From Gemmatimonadales bacterium UBA2960 (GTDB lineage Bacteria; Gemmatimonadota; Gemmatimonadetes; Longimicrobiales; Gaopeijiaceae), in contig DEBI01000147.1 of the NCBI GenBank assembly GCA_002348465.1, positions 1 to 5,173 of the forward strand: a stretch of DNA of 5,173 nucleotides. Reading direction: 5' to 3'. The notes beneath the pieces are model-generated. The model saw nothing but the letters and a program-made list of their open reading frames with translations. It ran no database searches and was not told the origin of the DNA. Position numbers and translations under genes: made by a program. Position 1 is the stretch's first letter; every line of letters begins with the position of its first letter. Below are positions 1-3,533 of the stretch, in pieces.

Positions 1-39
1 ATAACCCGAAGGTCGCAGGTTCAAATCCTGCCCCCGCTA
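1..39 (+). tRNA. tRNA-fMet (CAT), 3' part only
   Basis: The window opens inside the anticodon: bases 1-2 are the last two of CAT. Then come the CCCGA 3' anticodon stem (5-9), variable loop AGGTC, T-stem GCAGG (15-19), T-loop TTCAAAT (20-26), CCTGC (27-31), acceptor strand CCCCGCT (32-38) and discriminator A39. The run of three C's in the anticodon stem, the partner of the GGG that marks initiators, together with the AAGGTCGCAGG context, identifies initiator rather than elongator Met. No CCA is encoded. The 5' part lies off the window, so the 1:72 mismatch typical of initiators cannot be tested. Confidence 0.9.
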
Positions 40-48
40 TAGCTTTTG

Positions 49-72
49 AAGCGCCGCCGTATGGCGGCGTTT
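49..72 (+). terminator. possible terminator hairpin after tRNA-fMet
   Basis: A perfect 7-bp GC stem (CGCCGCC 52-58 with GGCGGCG 63-69, loop GTAT) is extended by AAG pairing with TTT, including one G-U pair. Only three T's follow on the 3' side, so termination may be partial. A second short hairpin, TCCCA (72-76) with TGGGA (81-85), follows immediately. The position 10 nt after the mature tRNA end suits a 3' processing or termination signal. Confidence 0.4.
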
Positions 73-90
73 CCCACGTGTGGGACCTAA

Positions 91-96
91 GGGAGG
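91..96 (+). promoter_or_regulatory. extended Shine-Dalgarno of the 24-codon ORF
   Basis: The stretch TAAGGGAGGTG (88-98) is almost the full anti-SD complement TAAGGAGGTG with one extra G. The GGAGG core (92-96) sits 5 nt before the ATG at 102. It is the strongest ribosome-binding site in the window and the main reason to take the short frame seriously. Confidence 0.6.
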
Positions 97-101
97 TGCG
101 G

Positions 102-176
102 ATGCAGAAATCTGTTCTCTGGAAAGGAACCCAGACGTGGAGCCCGCGAACGTGGGCGGGAGTGGAGAGGCGTTAG
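102..176 (+). CDS. 24-aa Trp-rich small protein or leader peptide
   Basis: ATG at 102 follows a near-perfect extended Shine-Dalgarno with 5-nt spacing. The frame runs 24 codons to TAG (174-176), and the next codon, TAA (177-179), is a tandem in-frame stop. The peptide begins MQKSVLWKGTQ and ends TWAGVERR. It is basic (two Lys, three Arg, one Glu), has Trp at residues 7, 13 and 18, and shows no signal peptide or membrane segment. I do not recognise a family. The stop codons lie in the loop of a 7-bp hairpin, and a strong intrinsic terminator follows 20 nt later. It may be a small stand-alone protein, or a leader peptide whose translation affects the terminator upstream of tRNA-Phe and tRNA-Trp. 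A chance frame inside a structured RNA is still possible. Confidence 0.5.
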   Translation: MQKSVLWKGTQTWSPRTWAGVERR

Positions 177-190
177 TAAATTTGCCTCTC
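118..190 (+). other. serial hairpins of a possible leader RNA
   Basis: Three local stems follow one another. TCTGG (118-122) pairs with CCAGA (131-135). GCCCGC (142-147) pairs with GTGGGC (152-157) around the loop GAAC. GAGAGGC (165-171) pairs with GCCTCTC (184-190) around a 12-nt loop that contains TAG TAA. The middle segment has an alternative, CCCGC (143-147) with GCGGG (156-160). That GCGGG could also pair with CCCGC at 200-204, the 5' arm of the terminator. This arrangement permits competing folds, as in an attenuator, but function is inferred. Confidence 0.35.
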
Positions 191-198
191 GAGACGCT

Positions 199-234
199 CC
201 CCGCTCGTGCCGCTATAGGCTCGGGCGGGGTTTT
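199..234 (+). terminator. strong intrinsic terminator just before tRNA-Phe
   Basis: A 13-position stem joins 199-211 to 218-230 around the loop GCTATA. It has a CCCCGC/GCGGGG base, one G-U pair and one T-T mismatch, and TTTT (231-234) follows. A further perfect 7-bp stem, CGAGACG (190-196) with CGTCTCG (235-241), encloses it and uses the first base of tRNA-Phe. The U-tract ends 6 nt before the mature tRNA, so no promoter for tRNA-Phe fits between. Upstream transcription must read through, or a promoter must lie within this region. Confidence 0.7.
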
Positions 235-240
235 CGTCTC

Positions 241-313
241 GGCCAGGTAGCTCAGTTGGTAGAGCACATGACTGAAAATCATGGTGTCGGCGGTTCGATT
301 CCGCCCCTGGCCA
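241..313 (+). tRNA. tRNA-Phe (GAA)
   Basis: Acceptor GGCCAGG (241-247) pairs with CCTGGCC (306-312), discriminator A313. Anticodon stem CATGA/TCATG encloses loop CTGAAAA with anticodon GAA at 274-276. T-arm is GGCGG-TTCGATT-CCGCC, and the variable loop GTGTC is the usual Phe form. No CCA is encoded. It is the first gene after the 201-nt gap and lies 6 nt behind a terminator. Confidence 0.96.
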
Positions 314-362
314 TGATAACCGTCACTAGGCGGATGTAGTTTAGAGTAGGAGAAGGCATCAG

Positions 363-435
363 AGGTCCGTAGCTCAATTGGTAGAGCACCGGTCTCCAAA
401 ACCGGGGGTTGGGGGTTCGAGTCCCTCCGGGCCTG
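363..435 (+). tRNA. tRNA-Trp (CCA)
   Basis: Acceptor AGGTCCG (363-369) pairs with CGGGCCT (428-434) with one T-G pair; discriminator G435, as expected for Trp. Anticodon stem CCGGT/ACCGG holds loop CTCCAAA with anticodon CCA at 396-398. T-arm GGGGG-TTCGAGT-CCCTC has one wobble. No 3' CCA. The 49-nt spacer before it shows no clear structure. Confidence 0.95.
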
Positions 436-450
436 TAGGAAAAAGGTGAA

Positions 451-522
451 GCCCCGGTCGTCTAATGGTTAGGACACCAGGTTTTCAACCTGGCAATCGG
501 AGTTCGATTCTCCGTCGGGGTA
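451..522 (+). tRNA. tRNA-Glu (TTC)
   Basis: Acceptor GCCCCGG (451-457) pairs with TCGGGGT (515-521), with G-U at both ends of the stem; discriminator A522. Anticodon stem CCAGG/CCTGG encloses TTTTCAA with anticodon TTC at 484-486. T-arm is CGGAG-TTCGATT-CTCCG. The G1-U72 pair resembles cyanobacterial and plastid tRNA-Glu rather than the G-C of E. coli. It is the only U34 tRNA in the cluster. Confidence 0.95.
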
Positions 523-549
523 CTAGTAAGGACAGCTTTTTAAAAACAG

Positions 550-623
550 GGGGTTGTAGCTCAGTCGGTTAGAGTGCCGGTCTGTCACACCGGAGGTCGC
601 GAGTTCGAGTCTCGTCAGCCCCG
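550..623 (+). tRNA. tRNA-Asp (GTC)
   Basis: Acceptor GGGGTTG (550-556) pairs with CAGCCCC (616-622), discriminator G623 as usual for Asp. Anticodon stem CCGGT/ACCGG holds CTGTCAC with anticodon GTC at 584-586. T-arm GCGAG-TTCGAGT-CTCGT has one wobble. No CCA; a T-rich stretch (628-636) follows in the spacer. Confidence 0.95.
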
Positions 624-645
624 CTCGTTTGTTTTTTGAAATACC

Positions 646-679
646 GAAGCCGTTTTGCCTTCGGGCGAGTTGCGGCTTC
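646..679 (+). other. bulged hairpin with cUUCGg tetraloop, Asp-Ala spacer
   Basis: GAAGCCG (646-652) pairs perfectly with CGGCTTC (673-679). Inside, TTTGCC (654-659) pairs with GGCGAG (664-669) including wobbles, closed by the very stable C(UUCG)G tetraloop at 659-664. It fills about half of the 72-nt spacer and has no T-run after it, so it fits a processing or stability element better than a terminator. Confidence 0.5.
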
Positions 680-695
680 ATGGGTCTTGTGGGAG

Positions 696-768
<73 letters not shown>

Positions 769-774
769 TAGGGT

Positions 775-789
775 TCGGGCAGAGCCCGA
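775..789 (+). other. short spacer hairpin, Ala-Leu
   Basis: TCGGGC (775-780) pairs with GCCCGA (784-789) around a 3-nt loop. No T-run follows. It is probably a small structure in the precursor transcript between tRNA-Ala and tRNA-Leu. Confidence 0.35.
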
Positions 790-804
790 CAAAAGTAAGA
801 CAGC

Positions 805-889
805 GCTCGGGTGGCGGAATCGGTAGACGCGCAGGGTTCAGGACCCTGTGGGGGTTAACCCCGTGAGGGTTCGAGTCCCTCCTCGAGCA
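805..889 (+). tRNA. tRNA-Leu (CAG)
   Basis: Class II tRNA of 85 nt with a long variable arm. Acceptor GCTCGGG (805-811) pairs with CTCGAGC (882-888), discriminator A889 as required by LeuRS. Anticodon stem CAGGG/CCCTG holds TTCAGGA with anticodon CAG at 839-841. The variable arm contains GGGG-TTAA-CCCC. T-arm is GAGGG-TTCGAGT-CCCTC. No CCA. Confidence 0.96.
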
Positions 890-892
890 TCT

Positions 893-907
893 TCGCCCCT
901 AGGGCGA
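893..907 (+). other. short spacer hairpin, Leu-Leu
   Basis: TCGCCC (893-898) pairs with GGGCGA (902-907) around the loop CTA, beginning 4 nt after tRNA-Leu(CAG). There is no terminal T-run. It has the same design as the 775-789 hairpin. Confidence 0.35.
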
Positions 908-920
908 TGTTAAATGAATC

Positions 921-1004
921 GCCCACGTGCTGGAATTGGTAGACAGGCTGGTTTGAGGGACCAGTGCCGGAAACGGCGTACAGGTTCGAGTCCTGTCGTG
1001 GGCA
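921..1004 (+). tRNA. tRNA-Leu (GAG)
   Basis: Class II tRNA of 84 nt. Acceptor GCCCACG (921-927) pairs with CGTGGGC (997-1003), discriminator A1004. Anticodon stem CTGGT/ACCAG holds TTGAGGG with anticodon GAG at 955-957, reading CUC and CUU. Variable arm GCCG-GAAA-CGGC is a clean hairpin. T-arm is ACAGG-TTCGAGT-CCTGT. No CCA. Confidence 0.96.
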
Positions 1005-1020
1005 TCTTGGAGTTGTAATT

Positions 1021-1094
1021 GCGCCCGTAGCTCAATTGGATAGAGTGCCTGACTACGGATCAGGAGGTTGGGGGTTCGAGTCCTCCCGGGCGCA
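1021..1094 (+). tRNA. tRNA-Arg (ACG)
   Basis: Acceptor GCGCCCG (1021-1027) pairs with CGGGCGC (1087-1093), discriminator A1094. Anticodon stem CCTGA/TCAGG holds CTACGGA with anticodon ACG at 1055-1057. A34 is normally deaminated to inosine by TadA so that it reads CGU, CGC and CGA. It is the only A34 tRNA in the cluster. T-arm GGGGG-TTCGAGT-CCTCC has one wobble. Confidence 0.96.
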
Positions 1095-1119
1095 TTTTAG
1101 TGATTTTAAGTCGGGTTTC

Positions 1120-1193
<74 letters not shown>

Positions 1194-1222
1194 TTAGGGT
1201 CCGCCATTCTAGAAGGCCCCGA

Positions 1223-1295
1223 GGGGCCGTAGCTCAGTTGGGAGAGCGCAGCGTTCGCAACGCTGAGGTCAGGGGTTCGATTCCCCTCGGCTCCA
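1223..1295 (+). tRNA. tRNA-Ala (CGC)
   Basis: Acceptor GGGGCCG (1223-1229) pairs with CGGCTCC (1288-1294) with the G3-U70 alanine determinant; discriminator A1295. Anticodon stem CAGCG/CGCTG holds TTCGCAA with anticodon CGC at 1256-1258, reading GCG. Outside bases 1250-1264 it is identical to tRNA-Ala(GGC) at 696-768, which suggests duplication followed by change confined to the anticodon arm. Confidence 0.96.
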
Positions 1296-1309
1296 CTTTG
1301 ACATCGATT

Positions 1310-1382
1310 GCCACCATAGCTCAGTTGGTAGAGCACGTCACTCGTAATGACGGGGTCGTCGGTTCAAATCCGACTGGTGGCT
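1310..1382 (+). tRNA. tRNA-Thr (CGT)
   Basis: Acceptor GCCACCA (1310-1316) pairs with TGGTGGC (1375-1381); discriminator T1382, acceptable for Thr. Anticodon stem CGTCA/TGACG holds CTCGTAA with anticodon CGT at 1343-1345. T-arm is GTCGG-TTCAAAT-CCGAC. Only 14 nt separate it from tRNA-Ala and 9 nt from tRNA-Gln, so all three are surely processed from one transcript. Confidence 0.95.
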
Positions 1383-1391
1383 CTTCATTAT

Positions 1392-1464
1392 TGCCCCATG
1401 GTGTAACTGGCAACACGCCGGATTCTGGTTCCGGAGAGTCTAGGTTCGATCCCTAGTGGGGCAA
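1392..1464 (+). tRNA. tRNA-Gln (CTG)
   Basis: Acceptor TGCCCCA (1392-1398) pairs with TGGGGCA (1457-1463); discriminator A1464. U1-A72 is typical of Gln. Anticodon stem CCGGA/TCCGG holds TTCTGGT with anticodon CTG at 1425-1427. T-arm CTAGG-TTCGATC-CCTAG ends its loop in C rather than T. The TGGTGTAACTGGCAACAC D-arm is characteristic of Gln tRNAs. Confidence 0.95.
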
Positions 1465-1466
1465 CT

Positions 1467-1498
1467 CGAAGCACGGATTTGTGCCAGTAAGTGCTTCG
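1467..1498 (+). other. 8-bp spacer hairpin, Gln-Ser, with alternative pairing
   Basis: CGAAGCAC (1467-1474) pairs perfectly with GTGCTTCG (1491-1498) and TTT follows, directly against tRNA-Ser(GCT). The 5' GCAC (1471-1474) can instead pair with GTGC at 1481-1484, so two folds exclude each other. It may be a weak terminator or a processing element. Confidence 0.4.
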
Positions 1499-1501
1499 TT
1501 T

Positions 1502-1585
1502 GGAGGGATGGCCGAGTGGCTTATGGCGGCGCCCTGCTAAGGCGTTGGTGCTTGCACCGCGTGGGTTCGAATCCCACTCCCTCCG
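1502..1585 (+). tRNA. tRNA-Ser (GCT)
   Basis: Class II tRNA of 84 nt. Acceptor GGAGGGA (1502-1508) pairs with TCCCTCC (1578-1584), discriminator G1585 as required by SerRS. Anticodon stem GCGCC/GGCGT holds CTGCTAA with anticodon GCT at 1536-1538, reading AGC and AGU. The long variable arm contains GGTGC-TT-GCACC. T-arm is GTGGG-TTCGAAT-CCCAC. No CCA. Confidence 0.95.
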
Positions 1586-1591
1586 CTGTTA

Positions 1592-1617
1592 AGGTCGTAC
1601 GCTTTTTGCCACGGCCT
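1592..1617 (+). other. 7-bp spacer hairpin, Ser-Ser
   Basis: AGGTCGT (1592-1598) pairs with ACGGCCT (1611-1617) with one T-G pair, around a 12-nt loop that contains five T's. It lies centrally in the 37-nt spacer between the two serine tRNAs and has no T-run suited to termination. Confidence 0.3.
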
Positions 1618-1622
1618 GGTTT

Positions 1623-1705
1623 GGACGGGTGGCCGAGTGGCTTAAGGCGCACGATTGGAAATCGTGTGGACATTGTCCGCGTGGGTTCGAATCCCACCCC
1701 GTCCG
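1623..1705 (+). tRNA. tRNA-Ser (GGA)
   Basis: Class II tRNA of 83 nt. Acceptor GGACGGG (1623-1629) pairs with CCCGTCC (1698-1704), discriminator G1705. Anticodon stem CACGA/TCGTG holds TTGGAAA with anticodon GGA at 1657-1659, reading UCC and UCU. Variable arm contains GGACA-TTG-TCC. Its T-arm is identical to that of the adjacent tRNA-Ser(GCT). Confidence 0.96.
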
Positions 1706-1726
1706 TATGCAGTTACCCGAGTAGTC

Positions 1727-1800
1727 CGGGGTGTGGCTCAGTCCGGTAGAGCGCTGCGTTCGGGTCGCAGAGGTCCCCGGTTCGAATCCGGGCACCCCGA
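1727..1800 (+). tRNA. tRNA-Pro (CGG)
   Basis: Acceptor CGGGGTG (1727-1733) pairs with CACCCCG (1793-1799), discriminator A1800; the C1-G72 pair is the bacterial proline form. Anticodon stem CTGCG/CGCAG holds TTCGGGT with anticodon CGG at 1761-1763, followed by G37, the usual TrmD methylation target. T-arm is CCCGG-TTCGAAT-CCGGG. No CCA. Confidence 0.95.
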
Positions 1801-1831
1801 TTTTGACATACTCCCGCTTTGAAAGACTCGC

Positions 1832-1851
1832 GTTGTCCGGATCCGGACAAC
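1832..1851 (+). repeat. 20-bp perfect palindrome in Pro-Ser spacer
   Basis: The sequence GTTGTCCGGA followed by its exact reverse complement TCCGGACAAC gives perfect twofold symmetry with no spacer. As RNA it folds into an 8-bp stem with a GATC loop; as DNA it looks like a dimeric-protein binding site. It lies 31 nt after tRNA-Pro and 50 nt before tRNA-Ser(CGA). Confidence 0.6.
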
Positions 1852-1863
1852 AATGCATACTCG

Positions 1864-1894
1864 AATGCCCGAACCCAGCACGGGTTTGGGCATT
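1864..1894 (+). other. 13-bp hairpin before tRNA-Ser(CGA)
   Basis: AATGCCCGAACCC (1864-1876) pairs with GGGTTTGGGCATT (1882-1894) with a single G-T wobble and a 5-nt loop. It is the longest continuous stem in the tRNA region outside the terminator at 199-234. It is followed by GTTCGATGG, so it lacks the U-tract of an intrinsic terminator. It ends 7 nt before tRNA-Ser(CGA). Confidence 0.55.
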
Positions 1895-1901
1895 GTTCGA
1901 T

Positions 1902-1984
1902 GGAGCGCTGGCAGAATGGCTAATGCACTCGCCTCGAAAGCGAGCGTCCGAAAGGACTTGGGGGTTCGAATCCCTCGCGCTCCG
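1902..1984 (+). tRNA. tRNA-Ser (CGA)
   Basis: Class II tRNA of 83 nt. Acceptor GGAGCGC (1902-1908) pairs with GCGCTCC (1977-1983), discriminator G1984. Anticodon stem CTCGC/GCGAG holds CTCGAAA with anticodon CGA at 1935-1937, reading UCG. Variable arm GTCC-GAAA-GGAC is a GNRA-capped hairpin. T-arm GGGGG-TTCGAAT-CCCTC has one wobble. It is the last tRNA, separated from the rest by a 101-nt structured spacer. Confidence 0.95.
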
Positions 1985-2168
1985 CTGGGAAACTATCAGA
2001 TTGTCATGAGTTCAGGTTTTTTGTTTTCGGCAAACTGAGACTAAAGAACACCCAGGTTCTGGTTCACGAATTGGAAAAGCGTGCCTTGCTTCTTAAGCGG
2101 TCTGGGCACCTTCAGACTTCCACTCCGCATAGAGAGGGGGGTTCTCACTAATAGCGGAATCCGCGAGA
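1985..2168 (+). other. intergenic region, tRNA cluster to transporter
   Basis: No gene is apparent in these 184 nt. A T6 run at 2017-2022 has no convincing GC stem before it, so a terminator for the tRNA cluster is not clear. A weak 5-bp stem GTCTG (2100-2104) with CAGAC (2113-2117) and the small inverted repeat GCGGA/TCCGC (2154-2164) are visible. The purine run at 2131-2140 resembles a Shine-Dalgarno but lies 28 nt from the ATG at 2169, too far to serve it. Confidence 0.4.
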
Positions 2169-3530
2169 ATGGTCCGCCGCGCTGACCCTTTTTCTAGTGC
2201 CCCATACAATCTGATGTCTGACGCGCCAATCGAGGCACCCACCCAACGCTCCATCTTCTTCTTCTGGAGCCCCTTGGCGGCAACTTGGGTCATGATGGCG
2301 TCGGAGGGGCCATTTCTGGCCGCAATCATCGCACGACTCCCTGACCCGACATACAACCTCGCTGCGCACGGAGTCGCGTTTGCTCTCGCGATTTTGATTG
2401 AAGCACCCGTAATCATGCTCATGAGCGCGGCAACATCTTTGGTAAAAGATCGGGTAAGCTTCATCAAACTCAGAAACTTCTCTCGTCTTCTGTGTCTGGG
2501 CACCACCGTCCTACTTCTAGTGCTACTAACACCACCTGTATACGACCTTTTGATTCCAGGTGTGATGGGTGTACCTGAGGAGGTCGCGAGTCTGACCTAC
2601 GGCGCCCTTTGGTTCATGCTGCCTTGGCCAAGTGCGATCGGATACCGCCGATTTCTTCAGGGTGTCCTGATCCGATCTGGTAAGACGAAACTCGTGGCTT
2701 ACGGAACCTTGATCAGACTGGGTGCGATGATCGTCGCAGCCCTAGTGGGATTCCTCCTGCTAGAGATTCCCGGTGCCTGGGTAGGCGCAATGTCACTGGC
2801 AACAGGGGTAACGATAGAGGCGATCGCAGCAAGGTTTATGGCGTCTAGAACGGTTCGCGGCATCCTCGATGGTGAAATGGATGGATCAGAATCGCGCGAC
2901 ATCACCTATTCGGACATAGCTAGATTTTATTACCCACTCGCTCTAACCTCATTGATCGGACTGACTGTTCAGCCACTGCTCACATTTTTCATGGGCCGAA
3001 GCATCTCACCCGTTGAGTCACTTGCAGTCTTCCCAGTCGTACATTCCCTGTCTTTCTTCTTCCGGTCCATGGGATTGGCGTATCAGGATACGGCCATAGC
3101 TCTCATGGGACATCGCTTCAAGAATTACGATGCTTTGGCCAGCTTCGCATTGAAGCTTGGGACAGCAACATCAGCAGGGCTGGCCCTGGTCGCATTCACT
3201 CCACTATCTGAGGTCTATTTTGTAACTGTCTCGGGGCTCACCCCTGAGCTAGCCGATTTCGCCCTCACACCCACCCGAGTCATGGTCATGCTACCGGCTC
3301 TATCGGTGCTACTTTCCCTCCAAAGAGCAGTCTTAGTAGAAGGCCGGCGAACAGAACTGATAACGATCGCCACAGTTCTTGAGGTCCTTACAGTGGCAGC
3401 TGTCTTTGTCGCGCTCGGGTTCGGAATGGAGCTAGTGGGCGCCACAGCTGCGTTTTCGGCATTTCTAGGAGGACGCTTGATGAGCAATATCTACCTCGCT
3501 TGGGAATCTCGAGGCATGAGGTCTGGATGA
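2169..3530 (+). CDS. MOP-superfamily (MATE/ANKH-like) membrane transporter
   Basis: The 453-residue protein is almost entirely hydrophobic helices. I count about twelve membrane segments, roughly at residues 28-56, 66-90, 103-127, 137-158, 175-197, 200-220, 250-275, 280-300, 330-352, 362-385, 395-420 and 424-445. Two halves are separated by a polar stretch near 225-245, the layout of MATE-type exporters in the inner membrane. Conserved-looking motifs include IARLPDP (54-60), LAAHGVAF (64-71), IEAPVIML (77-84) and the basic YRRFLQGVLIR loop (159-169). From memory, the second half also resembles vertebrate ANKH: FYYPLAL near 253, PTRVMVMLPA near 368 and a GATAAFSAFLGGR ending. The substrate cannot be told from sequence. 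The start is uncertain: ATG 2169 has only a weak GGA 10 nt upstream, and ATG 2214 (residue 16) is an alternative that leaves all helices intact. The gene converges on thrB with 3 bp between stops. Confidence 0.8.
   Translation: MVRRADPFSSAPYNLMSDAPIEAPTQRSIFFFWSPLAATWVMMASEGPFLAAIIARLPDPTYNLAAHGVAFALAILIEAPVIMLMSAATSLVKDRVSFIKLRNFSRLLCLGTTVLLLVLLTPPVYDLLIPGVMGVPEEVASLTYGALWFMLPWPSAIGYRRFLQGVLIRSGKTKLVAYGTLIRLGAMIVAALVGFLLLEIPGAWVGAMSLATGVTIEAIAARFMASRTVRGILDGEMDGSESRDITYSDIARFYYPLALTSLIGLTVQPLLTFFMGRSISPVESLAVFPVVHSLSFFFRSMGLAYQDTAIALMGHRFKNYDALASFALKLGTATSAGLALVAFTPLSEVYFVTVSGLTPELADFALTPTRVMVMLPALSVLLSLQRAVLVEGRRTELITIATVLEVLTVAAVFVALGFGMELVGATAAFSAFLGGRLMSNIYLAWESRGMRSG
2182..2210 (+). promoter_or_regulatory. 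candidate sigma-70-like promoter at transporter start
   Basis: CTGACC (2182-2187), 17 nt, then TACAAT (2205-2210) matches the -35/-10 pattern at 4/6 and 5/6 positions. It lies inside the first 15 codons of the longer frame and just before ATG 2214. If real, ATG 2169 could not be used from this promoter, and translation would be leaderless or nearly so. Chance occurrence cannot be excluded. Confidence 0.3.
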
Positions 3531-3533
3531 ACG

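Noticed and set aside
40..240. Known housekeeping RNA (SRP RNA, 6S, RNase P RNA or tmRNA) in the long gap
   Set aside because: None of the diagnostic motifs I know for these RNAs is present, such as the SRP GGAAG-AGCAG loop or the tmRNA tRNA-like end.
1803..1831. TTGACA at 1803-1808 as a promoter for tRNA-Ser(CGA)
   Set aside because: The -35 match is perfect, but with 16-18 nt spacing the -10 would be GACTCG, ACTCGC or CTCGCG, none resembling TATAAT.
2017..2022. T6 run as terminator of the tRNA cluster
   Set aside because: No GC-rich stem immediately precedes it; the best pairing nearby is a 4-bp AACT/AGTT with a long loop.
2093..2506. Minus-strand 137-codon frame overlapping the transporter start
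   Set aside because: It lies antisense to the hydrophobic N-terminal helices, resembles no family and is composed as expected for a shadow frame.
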